64,000 nucleotides of DNA from Panopea generosa (GCA_029582155.1 CM055909.1:17300534-17364533); one strand, 5' to 3'; positions 1 to 12,320 are shown, numbered from the stretch's first letter. The notes: a model not told the origin generated them from the sequence alone. Translations and numbers: made by a program.

Positions 1-368
1 GTGTCACAAAGTCTTGTCAGAAGTATTATTATGACACCCACAGCTGGTCATATTGCTTTTTCATAAAAAATGATTCAACGATATAGACAGTACATGTATA
101 AAAGCAAAATCAGATAAAAGTATGCATTTAACTGTACATTTATATATTCATTTTAAGCATATTTATGGAAGAAAACATGTACTTTAACGCAAGTGACACT
201 ACGATACAAAAAAAACCCCCGTAAATACAATGCATGTACTGCTAAATCAACAACAGTTGTGTTTTGTACTTTGTTATAGATGAATGTAACGTTACCTGGC
301 AGGACGTTGCTCTATTATCAGCAAAAAAACCCCATATATTGCAAGTGTGGTTATTTTAATTCATATCG

Positions 369-592
369 GGGAGTCGTAATATAATGACAGTGGAGTCATT
401 ATACTATATTAAATATTGACCGGCGCGTCATTTTCTCTATAAAATAACGACCGGGGGTCATTTTTCTATGGAGTCAAAATGCTGCATAAGGAACATTTTA
501 CTTCATGTGGGGGATTCATAAATATTATGACCGGGGAGTCAATATACTATATAAAATATTGACCGAGGAGTGATTTTTCTATAAAACAACGA
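369..592. repeat. Diverged short direct repeat
   Basis: A segment around 403-460 (tattgaccgg...gtcattttctctataaaataacgacc) recurs at about 540-592 with small changes. Single 'gaccggggagtc' motifs lie between them. No coding potential is seen. It looks like a small, old tandem duplication. Confidence 0.5.
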
Positions 593-593
593 C

Positions 594-621
594 CGTGTGT
601 GTGTGTGTGTGTGGGCGGGGG

Positions 622-655
<34 letters not shown>
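594..655. repeat. (GT)n followed by a long poly-G tract
   Basis: A (GT)n run to 612 passes into a G-rich stretch ending in 33 uninterrupted Gs (623-655). Such a tract can form G-quadruplexes and is also prone to sequencing and assembly length error, so the exact number of Gs is doubtful. Confidence 0.9.
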
Positions 656-656
<1 letters not shown>

Positions 657-1613
657 CAAAATACTTCCTTACACGGCACTCAATGGCATACTAAAATGAC
701 GATCAATACTCAAACATCAAACAAACATACGTTATGTAAATATGAGTGATACATCGGTTAGATAAATATGCCAAAATACTCGTACCTAAAAAAAGATTTA
801 GGTAAAAGCCTTTATGCCATGTTGAATGCAATTACTGTATGTCCTGTTATTACAGATGTTTTTTTAAAGATGTAACCCATTCGCAATACAAGCTGAAAGC
901 CGGTGTAAAGTGTATGACTTCCAAAATACAATCTCAAAAAAAAAATGTGAAAAGAAAAAGAAACATGTTTAATACAGAAACGCAATTAAAAATATCTTTA
1001 AAAAATCGATTTGTGTGAATGTCCCGACACGACGTCGAAAACATGTACACTGGATAAAACACATTGAAAACTTAACACAGGCTTTGGAAAGAACTTTCAT
1101 GGAAATGACAAAAAATCACACAAATGCAGGAGGTGCATGTATCAAATTATTCTGTAACAGCTGAAGTAAACAATCAATAACATCAGACTGTAATTACCTG
1201 TACGATATGAATATATACATTCGAGCTCAATATGCTACGTTTGTACTTTTCGTATAGAACGACCTCGATCGATTAAAATAAATTAAAAAGGGAAATATAG
1301 GAATATGCTTAGTTCAAGATTACTCAACAAGATCGCTTTTTGCAATTTTTAGGCTTAAATGTTTGATTCAAAAGCTATTTCAACTCATTCATCTGTAGGG
1401 AACGGTAACTATAACAGAATAGATAGTTGATTTTAATGTTGATAATTGTAATGGTGTGTTTAAATATAAAGTAATAGAACTGAAAAAAAAACCCAACAAC
1501 ATGTCTCTTTTAAATATTACCATATTTATCTGAGGGATAAGTATTAATCCTAAAATATGTTGTATATCCAAAATCCAAACTGTGAATTATTCAGAAAATA
1601 TTTGTCATATTCC
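656..1613. other. Intergenic, nothing recognised
   Basis: AT-rich sequence with frequent stops in all frames. No conserved protein motif, RNA gene or clear repeat was found. The only longer reading frame (minus strand, about 60 codons) has no recognisable content. Confidence 0.6.
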
Positions 1614-2047
1614 ATCCCTGAAGCCCGTGTGGTTCCGGCTAAGGATAGAATCACTGCCGATCTCTGCAGAGGGGTAGGAATCCTCCGAATGGGTGTCATG
1701 TTCATTTTATCATTTTTTTGTCATGTTCACTATTGAACTATTGGGAAGAATAGGACCACTGTGGCTCCTGCATGTCGTAAGAAGCGACAATTTGAGTAAT
1801 GCGATAGAATTTGCTGAAACTCTGCATTTCTGGTATCAAGGTTCTAGGTTCATTCTGCATATTCATTTGTTGGTGTATTTTTTTTTAAATCTGTATGTTA
1901 ATGTGTTGTTTTTGTACATGTAGAGTGAACCTGGAATCTTCCTTCCTGTTGGCGTTGAATAACCTATAATGTGTTGGTGCGCCATAAAACCGTATTATTT
2001 CATTCATTCATTCATTCATTCATTCATTCATTCATTCATTTATTCAT
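1614..2047 (+). mobile_element. SINE-like retroposon with (CATT)n tail
   Basis: The segment ends in 'gcgccataaaaccgtatt' followed by about ten CATT units (2008-2047). A '...GCCATAAAACC' end followed by a CATT-type microsatellite is the usual 3' end of mollusc SINEs. The 5' boundary near 1614 is approximate and no target-site duplication was identified. The small reading frame inside (1693-1923) is not a gene. Confidence 0.55.
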
Positions 2048-2278
2048 CCCTGATTTTATTAAACAATCAGTCAGCAGTCGTTTACAGTTTATACGTAAAT
2101 TTCTTTAGTGGAGCAGAGCATAGCATATCAGTCATTTAAGTACATAATACGTACCTATATCAGTACATTTGATGTTCATTTGTTAATTATTGTTTAACAC
2201 TGTTCATGTAAAATTTATTTCGTTGTTGAGGACCTCAGTGAAGATTGGACTGAGATCTCGTCCAACTGAGTTTTCTTC

Positions 2279-2321
<43 letters not shown>

Positions 2322-2591
2322 TAATAATTATAAGTATGATAATTTACAAGCATTTAATGAACAATAACGTGTTAATATAAAGACAAAACATTTATTTAAT
2401 CTAAAATCTCATTGAATAATTACCACAAAACATTTCCTTTTTGTTGATTAACGAATCATTTGTACGAACATTTCGTTACAGCTGCTGCACATGGTGTACG
2501 GCCTTGAGCACAAGGACATAATACATCATTAGCATTACATTATTGACTTAAATTCGAATATATTATTTTATGGTGGATTTACTATTTACAA
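2048..2591. repeat. Intergenic with (AAT)n microsatellite
   Basis: Non-coding. An (AAT)n run of about 45 bp lies at 2278-2322. Nothing else is recognised here. Confidence 0.6.
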
Positions 2592-2739
2592 GGGTCCTTC
2601 GTGGTCACGTGGTCTAAGGCGCTGTCTCAAGATCACTTACCTTTCACCGCTAAAGGTAATTTTGGTCGAGTCCCTCTCGCTCCAAAACGTTTATGTGAGA
2701 AAGTTTACAAACTACTTGCGGAAGGACGGTGATTATAAT
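2592..2739 (+). mobile_element. tRNA-derived SINE head (family 1), 3'-truncated
   Basis: The segment opens with gggtccttcgtgg, has an A-box-like 'tggtctaaggcgctg', and has a B-box-like 'ggtcgagtccctc' about 55 bp later. It then has 'cttgcggaaggacggtg', the body shared with copies at 9126, 23801, 43037 and (minus) 56478. The 3' part that other copies carry is missing. It is a pol III-type SINE, not a tRNA gene: the cloverleaf is not maintained. Confidence 0.7.
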
Positions 2740-2773
2740 CATATTTGTAATTATACGAGACAAATTTTACATG

Positions 2774-3535
2774 GATGATCAGCACGTGGTACGTGTTTTG
2801 TACTTAAATTACACAAAACAAGCACCAACTGCATGATAAGCACGTGGTACATGTGTTGTACTTAAATTACACAAAACAAGCACCAACTGCATGATAAGCA
2901 CGTGGTACGTGTTTTGTTCATAAATTATACAAAACAATCAACAACTGCATGATAAACACGTGGTACGTGTTTGGTACTTAAATTACACAAAACAAGCACC
3001 AACTGCATGATAAGCACGTGGTACGTGTTTTGTACTTAAATTTTACCAAAAAGCACCAACTGCATGATAAACACGTGGTACGTGTTTTGTATTTAAATTA
3101 CCCAAAACAAGCACCAACTGCATGATAAACACGTGGTACGTGTTTTGTACTTAAATTACACAAAACAAGCACCAACTGCATGATAAACACGTGGTACGTG
3201 TGTTGTACTTAAATTACACAAAACAGGCACCAACTGCATGATAAGCACGTGGTACGTGTTTTGTACTTAGATTACACAAAACAAGCACAAACTGCATGAT
3301 AAGCACGTGGTACGTGTTTTGTACTTAGATTACACAAAACAAGCACCAACTGCATGATAAACACGTGGTACGTGTTTGGTACTTAAGTTAAACAAAACAA
3401 GCACTAACTGCATGATAAACACGTGGTACGTGATTGGTACTTAAATTACACAAAACAAGCACCAACTGCATGATAAACACGTGGTACGTGTTTGGTACTT
3501 AAATTACACAAAACAAGCACCAACTGCATGATAAT
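2774..3535. repeat. 58-bp tandem array, about 13 regular units
   Basis: The regular unit is 58 bp and carries 'cacgtggtacgtg' then 'tacttaaattacacaaaac'. Thirteen units with few mismatches run in register. Each unit holds a palindromic CACGTG (E-box core) followed by GTACGTG, so the motif is repeated about every 58 bp. Whether the motif has any function is not shown by sequence. Confidence 0.9.
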
Positions 3536-4165
3536 CACACGTTTTAGACGATTAAAGCACCACCAGCATAAGAAGCATACGTTTGATATCTAACTTACAC
3601 AAGAAAGTCGCTACATGTACGATAAGTATGTGTTTGGTACTCAAATTACACAGGGGAAGCACCAACCGCATGCGAACCACACGTTTGATTCATAAAATAC
3701 CGAAGACAGGCACTAACAGATGATATGCACACGTTTGGTACCTAAATTACAAAAGATAATAACTACCTGCATGATGAGCACATATTTAGTACTTATGTTA
3801 CACAAAATAAGCACCAACCGCAGGAGAACAACACCTTTCATACCTGAAATACACAAGACAGGCACTAACAGCATGAGAACCACACGCTTGAAACCAAAAC
3901 GGCATGGAGACCAAGAGATTGGTACCTAAATTACACACGGCAAACACCGATGATAAGCACACGTTTAGTGCCTTAATTCTAGAAGACAAATATTACATGC
4001 GTGATAAGCACATTGCACGTGTTTTGTATTTAAACTGCACAAGAAAAGAGCCAACTGCATTATAATCACATTTGGTACCTACATTACACAATAAAAACAC
4101 CAACGGCATGAAAATCATACGTTTGGTACCTAACTTACACAATACCAAGAGATTGGTACCTAGAC
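3536..4165. repeat. Diverged continuation of the 58-bp array
   Basis: Units continue with variable length and many changes. They keep 'gcatgataagcacacgttt', 'ggtacctaaattacac' and 'gcaccaac' but lose the CACGTG palindrome. The pattern fits an older edge of the regular array, where exchange no longer homogenises units. Short reading frames on both strands here are repeat artefacts. Confidence 0.75.
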
Positions 4166-4606
4166 ACACAGATGCCAGATACTGTTTTTATTTTTAACAA
4201 AATTGTTTCAATGTTTCTTTTATTCTTGAAATAGTTATATTTGTAAATATATTAGCAATAAAATATGTTTAAACTATACTGAACGAAGCGTAGGATTATT
4301 TGTATAGGAGTACTTCTTTGTTATCCGGAACGAAAATAATATCGAGTAAATTTGAAAAAAAAACCTTTCCTTTCAATGTATTATAATAGTTTTATTTCGA
4401 TTATTAAATTTCCTAAGAAGATACCAGCTATCACTTTTATTTCAATTTTAAAACATGTTGCTTTTATTTTTTTAAATTAGTTATTGAAAAACTGTGTTAG
4501 TGTCGGTTGTGGACGTGGCTAAACTTTCGACAACTTGCGATAACCTTGTGCTTCCATGCTTCATTGGTTGAGTTAAGACGTCGGCTTCAATTTTAACTAC
4601 ATCAAA
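4166..4606. other. Intergenic, possible promoter region
   Basis: AT-rich to about 4480. It then becomes more balanced in base content, with an inverted CCAAT box (cttcattggttgag, about 4559-4572). This lies upstream of the integrase-like exon at 4859. No TATA box at a convincing distance was seen. Confidence 0.3.
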
Positions 4607-4768
4607 TACGCCGCACAGAAAACGTCAAAGACGCCGCACAGAAAACGTCAAAGACGTCGCACAGAAAGCATCAAAGACGTCGCACAGAAAACGTCAAAGA
4701 CGTCGCACAGAAAACGTCAAAGACGCCGCACAGAAAACGTCAAAGACGTCGCACAGAAAGCATCAAAG
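4607..4768. repeat. 23-bp tandem array, about 7 units
   Basis: The unit is 'cgccgcacagaaaacgtc' plus 'aaaga'; variants carry cgtcgc and agcatc. Seven units lie 90 bp upstream of the ATG of the integrase-like exon, so if that gene is transcribed the array sits in its promoter or 5' leader. It is more GC-rich than its surroundings. Confidence 0.9.
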
Positions 4769-4858
4769 CGTACAAAGCGGTGCGCTAATCGTTAACCCAA
4801 AACGGTGCTTAAGTGAAAATGTTTTAAGTTCTCATTTGCGGTTTGGTCGGCAAGTACG

Positions 4859-5088
4859 ATGGAAAGTGATGACATTAAGCTGTTTATTCAGCAGATACAT
4901 TGTCCAAGCCAATTAAGTACTATCTACCAGAAAAGAAACTTTAGGAGACAATGCAAGGGGTTTATGATTGACGACTCGGACGTATTATTAACAGACGGCA
5001 AACGGGTGTTGGGCGATGCAGACCTGAAAAAAGTAATGGAGAGTATACACTGCAAGTCGCACGGCGGTCACTTTGGCATTAACAAAAC
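4859..5088 (+). CDS. First exon of an integrase zinc-binding (KRBA2/GIN-like) gene, partial
   Basis: The exon starts with ATG and stays open for 76 codons plus 2 nt, then meets a consensus donor (ac|gtaagt, GT at 5089-5090). The C-terminal part has the layout of the N-terminal zinc-binding half of retroviral-type integrases: a basic segment near residues 26-33, '..LLTDGKRVLGDADL..' at about 43-56, then H64, H68 and H71 in 'HCKSHGGHFGINKT', matching H-x3-7-H-x2-G-x3-T. The paired CxxC and the DDE core would be on later exons, which were not found. The region downstream holds a fold-back element (5373-6141) and then copy A of the large duplication. It could be the first exon of a domesticated Gypsy-integrase gene with distant exons, or a fragment of one. 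Assignment to the KRBA2/GIN type rests on motif resemblance only. Confidence 0.55.
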
Positions 5089-5372
5089 GTAAGTCTGATT
5101 GTAATAATATTCAAACGATTCGAAAATTCAAACGTGACGAGGGCCAACTTTTATTTGTAGGGTCTATTATTAGGCCATAAATATTTGTTTATGGTTCCTG
5201 AAAACCTAAGGTTTGGTCCCTCCTGTGGCTATCTAACTTAATAATATAGGTAGCATTACTAAGGGACCTGTCTCATGAAGTAATTGCGACCATTCCCAAA
5301 GTCATAGGATCAACGGCAGATCTGGTATAGCTCCAGGACTGGGAGGAAGTGGGTTCAAACCTAACTCAACAA

Positions 5373-6141
5373 AAGGTCTTCTGAATCGATTGCTATATTT
5401 CTAATGAGGTAGTGACCTTTAATGCCCGAGGTGCACCCTTTCGAATGTGTTTGAGCTGGTCCTAGGCGAACCTTTCCTAGGCGAACCTGTCAACATTTTT
5501 TCAACAGTGTCAAATTCAATTACCCTTATCTCTATAATCATGTCTAGTCTACAGATGCGGGAATTTATGGCCCGCTCTGTGGTTCCGTGTTCGAGCCTGG
5601 CCCTTCCTATACCAAGAGTTTGCATTGTGGAATTTAGACCTCCAGGGTTACGCAAGTGGAAATCGGGCCTCAAATGGTTTCATTAATATTTATAACCCTA
5701 CAAGCCCTAATATCCATAATATCAGAGCCCGAAGGCCTAAATTCCTCAATTTGGCAATTGGGTCTAGTGGGGTTACACATGTAACACTGATAGGGTAACA
5801 TATAACCTTACATGGTACAATTTTGACCTGTGTAAACATATGAAGTCCATATTCCACATGTGTTGAATTTTGGTCTAGAAGGGTAACATGTAGCCATACA
5901 GGTTCAATAACCACTTGGCCGTCTTGATGCCGTAGGCTCGAATACCTTGCACCAAAACTCCATGTAAATCGACCTTATAATGCGAATGGGATAGCCTTAA
6001 GAATGAAACGGACTGGTCGTGAGCCACTGGTACGGTGGAAAGGTTCGCCAAGGACCAGCTCATACACAATCGAGAGGGTGCACCTAGTCACTCAAAGGTC
6101 ACTAACTCATAAGAATTATAGCAATCGATTCAGAAGACAGA
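5373..6141. mobile_element. Fold-back element with about 105-bp inverted ends
   Basis: The left end (about 5373-5480, starting gtcttctgaatcgattgc) is repeated as its reverse complement at about 6038-6141 (ending gcaatcgattcagaagac). Landmarks pair in order: gtgacctttaatg with caaaggtcac, ggtgcaccctttcg with cgagagggtgcacc, gagctggtcct with aggaccagctc, and gcgaacctttcc with ggaaaggttcgc. The roughly 560-bp centre has no coding match. The reading frames here on both strands are by-products of the inverted structure. It is probably a non-autonomous DNA transposon; no clear target duplication was identified. Confidence 0.65.
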
Positions 6142-8497
6142 AACTTATACTTACTAATCCCTTGTGAAATCGTGACAAAGAGCTGTCAAATGTCAGACGG
6201 GGCAATACGTAGAAAAACCTTGCAAAACGTTTGAGCAGTTTACATATTTACATTTGTGCAACAACAATAGAAAACTGATCTTCATAACTATTAATAAACC
6301 AGCTTTATCTTTATCGTAAAACAAGATTTAAAAATATTCATATCAAGATATGATACTCAATAAGTCACTGTAGAGTACAGGATATCGCCCGCTGGCTAGC
6401 TAGGGCTCACATATATCAAAGTACTTAAAAGTACTGATACCCGGTCTGTAAGGAATATTCATACGCCTTCCTGATTGAATGAATGATGTAATTGTAGCGT
6501 TGGGTTTATGTTATGCAACATATTAAAAAAACGACATAATAAATGTCCACAATATATCTTTAATATTTTTTTTGTTTCTGCTTGCTCATATTGAATGCAC
6601 AACAAAATGAAATTCGAGGATGAGCATCTTGGTGGTGATCAACTCTGCAAAACTAAATCGCGGCGACATAAGCAGGGCTATGCCTGTGGCATGAGTCCCA
6701 GCTAAAATAATATAATTGGCTGCTTTGGTAATTTATGAAGTCAATACGAGGATATAACCCACTGTCTTTGGCTCACAGCCACAAATAGGATTGCATTCTC
6801 TGCTTCGTGTATTCTTGTCAACATATCTTTCATAAGAGTAACTTTACTAATGTAAATAACATTAACTTGAATAAATATCAGGATAAATTATATGACTTTT
6901 ACAGCACTATTAGTAAATGGTTATGGATAGATATGATAATTATATGAACTCATATTATTTTGGACGATCTGAATTGATAGGTAATTTCTCTTGTACACAT
7001 CCTTTGATGGCTATTACAATATTACAGTTGTTACATATTCGTTCATTCATTGGTAATCTAGTCGGTCGATTCCATCTTCCAGCTTTATCTGTAACCTATG
7101 CGGTGAAACACTTACTTTTGAAAGAGAAGATCATATCTTAAAAATATTTGAAACGAAACACTGCAATATGATGATAAAATAAGGCTTGACTGGAAGGTTC
7201 TTATCTACTATGCCAATATCCAAGTTAACATAATGATTTCTAGTTAATCTTATTAGGATAGTATTCATGGTTCTTTATACCATTTTATATATGAGTTTTA
7301 CATACTTAAATTCATTCATTTTTATAAATCTTTAATCAAAATTTAATTATGTTAAATAAAGGTATCAGTTTGACATGAAACTCGATGATTTTAACCATAT
7401 AAAAATCATTTTAACATTCAAAAGTATTTTTTACAAAACTGTAGGTGAACTTTTTTCATTATATAATCCCAAAACTTGACCATTGGAACTAAAAATAGCA
7501 GAAACAAATCTATCAAAAAGACCGAATGTGTGCTTTGGTAGAATATATAATTACGGTAGTATATATATATATTTATTAGTAAAAAAACACCTTTTGAGCT
7601 TGTCCTGCAAAAGCATTATGAGCTTCAGAAAAAGAACCACCGTATGTAAAAAATTCCTAAAATACGAAAACTATTAACAATTTGTAAATTGTATCTTCAG
7701 GCAAAAAATAAATTCTTTGTGACGGTCCCCCTTTTCGGAAAATCATGACTTAAGTTATGAACGTATTTTTTTTTAATTTTTAAGTATTGCAGTAATATAT
7801 TTACATGTGATGTGCGTAAGATATTTTACTTAAGCCAGTCAGACGCCTGATCAATAAAATAAAAAAAAATGTTCAGATTATATCCTAGACACGAACAGGA
7901 TATATTCACGTAGATTGTATTCGCTAGATGTAAGCTGTCGCGGACGGTCACCTGTACGCGTTTCTCACCTTCACTACGTGTTAATTCTTGACGTTGCACT
8001 ATGGCACTACGGATACTTACAGTTATTGTTTTGATGCCTATCATTGGCACTGTCAATAGGTTTGTTATCTAAAACACATTTCTTAAAAAGTATTTGGTAA
8101 TTCTGCTGTTTTGTTTTGTAGAGGTAAATCTTTGATAATTAAAACAAATTTGTAACTATTAAATGCTTGCTCGAGATCTTTCTTCTCGCCTTTCCTTATT
8201 GTTACATTTTAGTCATTTATAATTTTATGAAAATATTCTAATTTTGATTTTTTTTATATATCATTTGATAAGTTTATGGAAAGTTTAGTCTGATTTCTAC
8301 CGCTGAATATAAAAATCTACAAACTAGACCTTTTACGAGGAAATAAAATCTTCTGATTTTATGAAAAGCCATGTTAAGGCATATGTAATAGTATTAATTT
8401 ATGGGGTTATTTTTTTTATTTTTTTTTACTGTATTATTTTCCATGTAAACCAAAAAAAGCACCAACTGGACCATAACGACATTCTGCAATTACTCGA

Positions 8498-8683
8498 ACT
8501 ACAGTCAAACCTGTCTTAAGCAGCCAGTCAATGGAAACAAAAATATGGCCTTTTAAGACAGGTTGTTGCTTATTGCAGATTAATTTGCTCTGAAAGCATA
8601 GACAAGAGAAAGAACAAATGTGACTGCTTAAGTCAAGTGGCTGCTTAATAGAGGGGACCGCTTATACAGGTTCGACAGTAGTT
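8498..8683. mobile_element. MITE with 'ACAGTC(A/G)AACCTGT' inverted ends, copy A
   Basis: The left end is ctacagtcaaacctgtctta; the right end, read in reverse complement, is actactgtcgaacctgtata. The interior has no coding sequence. An allelic copy lies in the same place in duplication copy B (23263-23430), where the left inverted repeat is partly deleted. It is a non-autonomous DNA transposon; the superfamily is not assigned. Confidence 0.65.
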
Positions 8684-9125
8684 ACATTTTAACGTGATCA
8701 TACTTATAACATTGATTAAACGTATTTTATTCTATGGTAATTACGTATACATACGCCTAACACCAATTTTGTTTAGATATATCACAAAAGTTGAGTTAAA
8801 AGACAAACAGCTAGTGTGTAGTAGTATTTTAGTTTTATTAAAACTTTTAAACTAACCATGCTAATACATAAACATGTTAAAGTGTTGTTTTAGTTGTTAA
8901 TATATCTACAGCGGCAAAATTGTCATCATGTGCAAATTACAATTGTCAAATAAGTGCAGTTTTGCACGTATTGCGGTGTAGCCACTGCATGCGGTTAAAC
9001 CTATTTACGATTTTATTTATGATTCTGATTTTTATAGTACTTTTATTTTACAGATTTGGATTTTAAATGAGCATTAGATTGACATAATATGAAACCATAA
9101 GCGGTATTAATCATATTTCTCATAT

Positions 9126-9337
9126 GGGTCCTCCGTAACAGAGTTCACTTACATCTCACCACCAAGGTTGCAGGTTTGAGTCTCACTTGCTGCAAAAACT
9201 TCATGTTACTTGATGCTTTGCCAGTTACTTGTCGAAGCGCGATGGTTCTACTCAGATTAAACTCTGAGTTGTTCCTCCATCAATAATACTGAATATGCCA
9301 TTTATAGCCTAAAATGTGTTGTAAACCTCACTATATA
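9126..9337 (+). mobile_element. tRNA-derived SINE (family 1), copy A
   Basis: The head is gggtcctccgtaacagag, followed by a B-box-like 'gcaggtttgagtctcac', the body, and a 3' end '...atatgccatttatagcctaaaatgtgttg' at about 9292-9324. The 3' end is a single diverged unit of what is a 54-bp array of about 30 units at the same place in copy B. Confidence 0.75.
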
Positions 9338-9767
9338 TATGATTGTCATATATGCGATAACACTTTAGAGTAGTATCTCAGGGTAAAACGCAAAACATGT
9401 CTACAACAAAGTAAGTTTAATATGATATAAATATCTAAATTTTATTGCTATGGATTTTTAAATACACCAAAACTTGACAAAATAGATGTTTTACCTGAGT
9501 GATGAAATCAAGAATTATCACACATAGCACTACTTGGCAGCCTTCACTTCGTCAGTCAGACTATTTCTAATTTCTAAAGTGAAAACAATTAAACAAATTT
9601 ATCAAATTGAAGTTAAATTGATTCAGAAGTCGCTGGACTCTGAGGAACTGAGAGAATTTTTATCTAGGCAAGCCGGCCAAGTTGGGAAATATATTTATTA
9701 TTCTGATATGTTGTAATAAATTTCCTTTATGGAATATGGGCTCAGTGGGAATTTCTAAGCACGATAA

Positions 9768-10267
9768 NNNNNNNNNNNNNNNNNNNNNNNNNNNNNNNNN
9801 NNNNNNNNNNNNNNNNNNNNNNNNNNNNNNNNNNNNNNNNNNNNNNNNNNNNNNNNNNNNNNNNNNNNNNNNNNNNNNNNNNNNNNNNNNNNNNNNNNNN
9901 NNNNNNNNNNNNNNNNNNNNNNNNNNNNNNNNNNNNNNNNNNNNNNNNNNNNNNNNNNNNNNNNNNNNNNNNNNNNNNNNNNNNNNNNNNNNNNNNNNNN
10001 NNNNNNNNNNNNNNNNNNNNNNNNNNNNNNNNNNNNNNNNNNNNNNNNNNNNNNNNNNNNNNNNNNNNNNNNNNNNNNNNNNNNNNNNNNNNNNNNNNNN
10101 NNNNNNNNNNNNNNNNNNNNNNNNNNNNNNNNNNNNNNNNNNNNNNNNNNNNNNNNNNNNNNNNNNNNNNNNNNNNNNNNNNNNNNNNNNNNNNNNNNNN
10201 NNNNNNNNNNNNNNNNNNNNNNNNNNNNNNNNNNNNNNNNNNNNNNNNNNNNNNNNNNNNNNNNNNN
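9768..10267. other. Assembly gap, exactly 500 N
   Basis: The gap is a run of exactly 500 N, which suggests a placeholder rather than a measured length. The flanks (...gcacgataa / ttctaagttgaaaa...) correspond to bases that are directly adjacent in copy B at about 25960-25975. Confidence 0.95.
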
Positions 10268-10689
10268 TTCTAAGTTGAAAAAAGTTTTCTACCTATTTAA
10301 AGTTTGAAAATAAGGACATAGTCTTCGAAGCACCACATCCAATAACAACACAACACTGTCCCATAAAACAAAACTACTACATAACGAACCTACAGCAACA
10401 GTTAACCAATACTTAGGTTCACATAATTGATATACCACATCAAATAACAAAAAACAAAACAAACAAACAACGTACATAGCAAAGTGCCCATAGCATCACG
10501 TAATATGCGCACGCCATCAAACCGCATAATTACCACCCCATTATATGACGAACATATATATACAGTTGTGTTGATACAACAGCAAACATAATATAACAAA
10601 TCAATCATACTAAAACCCAAACTTACAAATGCGCAGTGCCAAATACCGTGTAACAATACTACCGCGGCATGAAACCATCAACTGCACAT

Positions 10690-12320
10690 CTCATCAAAAC
10701 AACAGGGTCACATAACAAAACTTCAGGATCACATAACAAAATTGCAAAATCACATAACAAAACCGCAGTATCACATAAACCAATTACAGGATCACATAAC
10801 AAAACTACAGGATAACATAAAAAAAGCTACAGGATAACATAACAAAACTAAAGAAACACATTACAGAATTACAAGATCACATAACAAAACTACAAAGTCA
10901 CATAATAAAATCACAGTATCACATAATACAATTACAAGATCACATAACAAAATTATACGATCACATAATAAAATTACAGTATCACATAACAAAACTAAAG
11001 GAGCACATAACAAAACTACCTGGTCACAAAACAAAACTACAGGATCAAATAACGAAACTACTGGACCACAAAGCAAAACTGCAGGGTCATAACAAAATAA
11101 CAGGATAGCATACCAACACTACAGGATTACATAACAAAAACAAAACAAGAGCACATAACAAAGTACAGGGTCATATACCAAAATTACAGGGGCACATTAC
11201 ATAACTACAGGATAAAAAAAACCCACCAAAAACAGGATCATATAACAAAACTACAAGATCACAAACAACAGGATGACATAACAAAACTACAGGATCACAA
11301 AAAAACCCTGCATGGTTATAACAAAACTACAGAATTACATAACAAAATTACAGGAGCATATAACAAAGTACAGGGTCATATAACAAAATTACAGGGGCAC
11401 ATAACATAACTACAGGATCAAATAAAAAATACAACATGATCACAAAACAAAATTACAGGATCAAATAACGAAACTGCAGAACCACAAAACAAAACTACAG
11501 GGTCATAACAAAATTAAGGACCTCATACCAAAACTACAGGATTAAAAAACAAAACTACAGGAGTACATAACAAAGTACAGGGTCACATAGCAAAATTACA
11601 AGATCACATAACAAAACTAAAGGAGCACATATCATAACTACATGGTCACAAAACAAAACTACAGGAACAAATAACGAAACTACAGGACCACAAAACAAAA
11701 CTACAGGGTAATATCAAAATTAGAGGATCTCATACCAAAACTACAGGATTACATAACAAAACTACAGGAGTACATAACAAAGTACAAGGTCATATACCAA
11801 AATTACAGGGACACATAACATAACTACAGGATCAAATAAAAAATACAGAATCACATAACAAATCTACAGGATCACAAAATAAAACTGCATGATCATAACA
11901 AAATTACCGGATCACATAACAACTACTGGATCACATAACATAACCACAGGAACACAACACGAAATTACAGGGTCATAAAAAAGCTACAGAATCACATAAA
12001 AAACTACAGGATGACATAACAAAACTACAGGATAACGGAACAAAACAACATGCACATATACAAATCTACATGAACACATAACATAAATATAGGATCACAT
12101 AACAAATTACATGATCACATAATAAAACTACGTGATCACATAATAAAAATGCAAGGTCATAATCAAATTACAGGATTTCATAACAAACCTACAGGAGGAC
12201 ATAGCAAAACTACATGATCACATTACATAACTACAGGATAACAACACAAAATTACAGGATAACATAACAAAACTACAGGATCACATTACAGAATTACAAG
12301 ATCACATAACAAATATACAG
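10690..12320. repeat. 21-bp tandem array, copy A
   Basis: The unit is about 21 bp, 'ctacaggatcacataacaaaa', with length variants of 17-24 bp and many substitutions. Diverged units extend back to about 10330. The + strand is very poor in T and G. Because 21 is a multiple of three, heptad-like false reading frames appear (HNKTTGS and LLCD-type on the other strand). These are not genes. Confidence 0.9.

Noticed and set aside
5419-6069. Several 60-85 codon frames on both strands
   Set aside because: They lie within the fold-back element and mirror each other through its inverted ends. No protein motif is present.
10289-10656. Minus-strand frames (Cys/Leu-rich) repeated at 25987-26354
   Set aside because: Conserved between copies A and B only because of the duplication. 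The sequence grades into the 21-bp array, and no start, splice or family signal is present.
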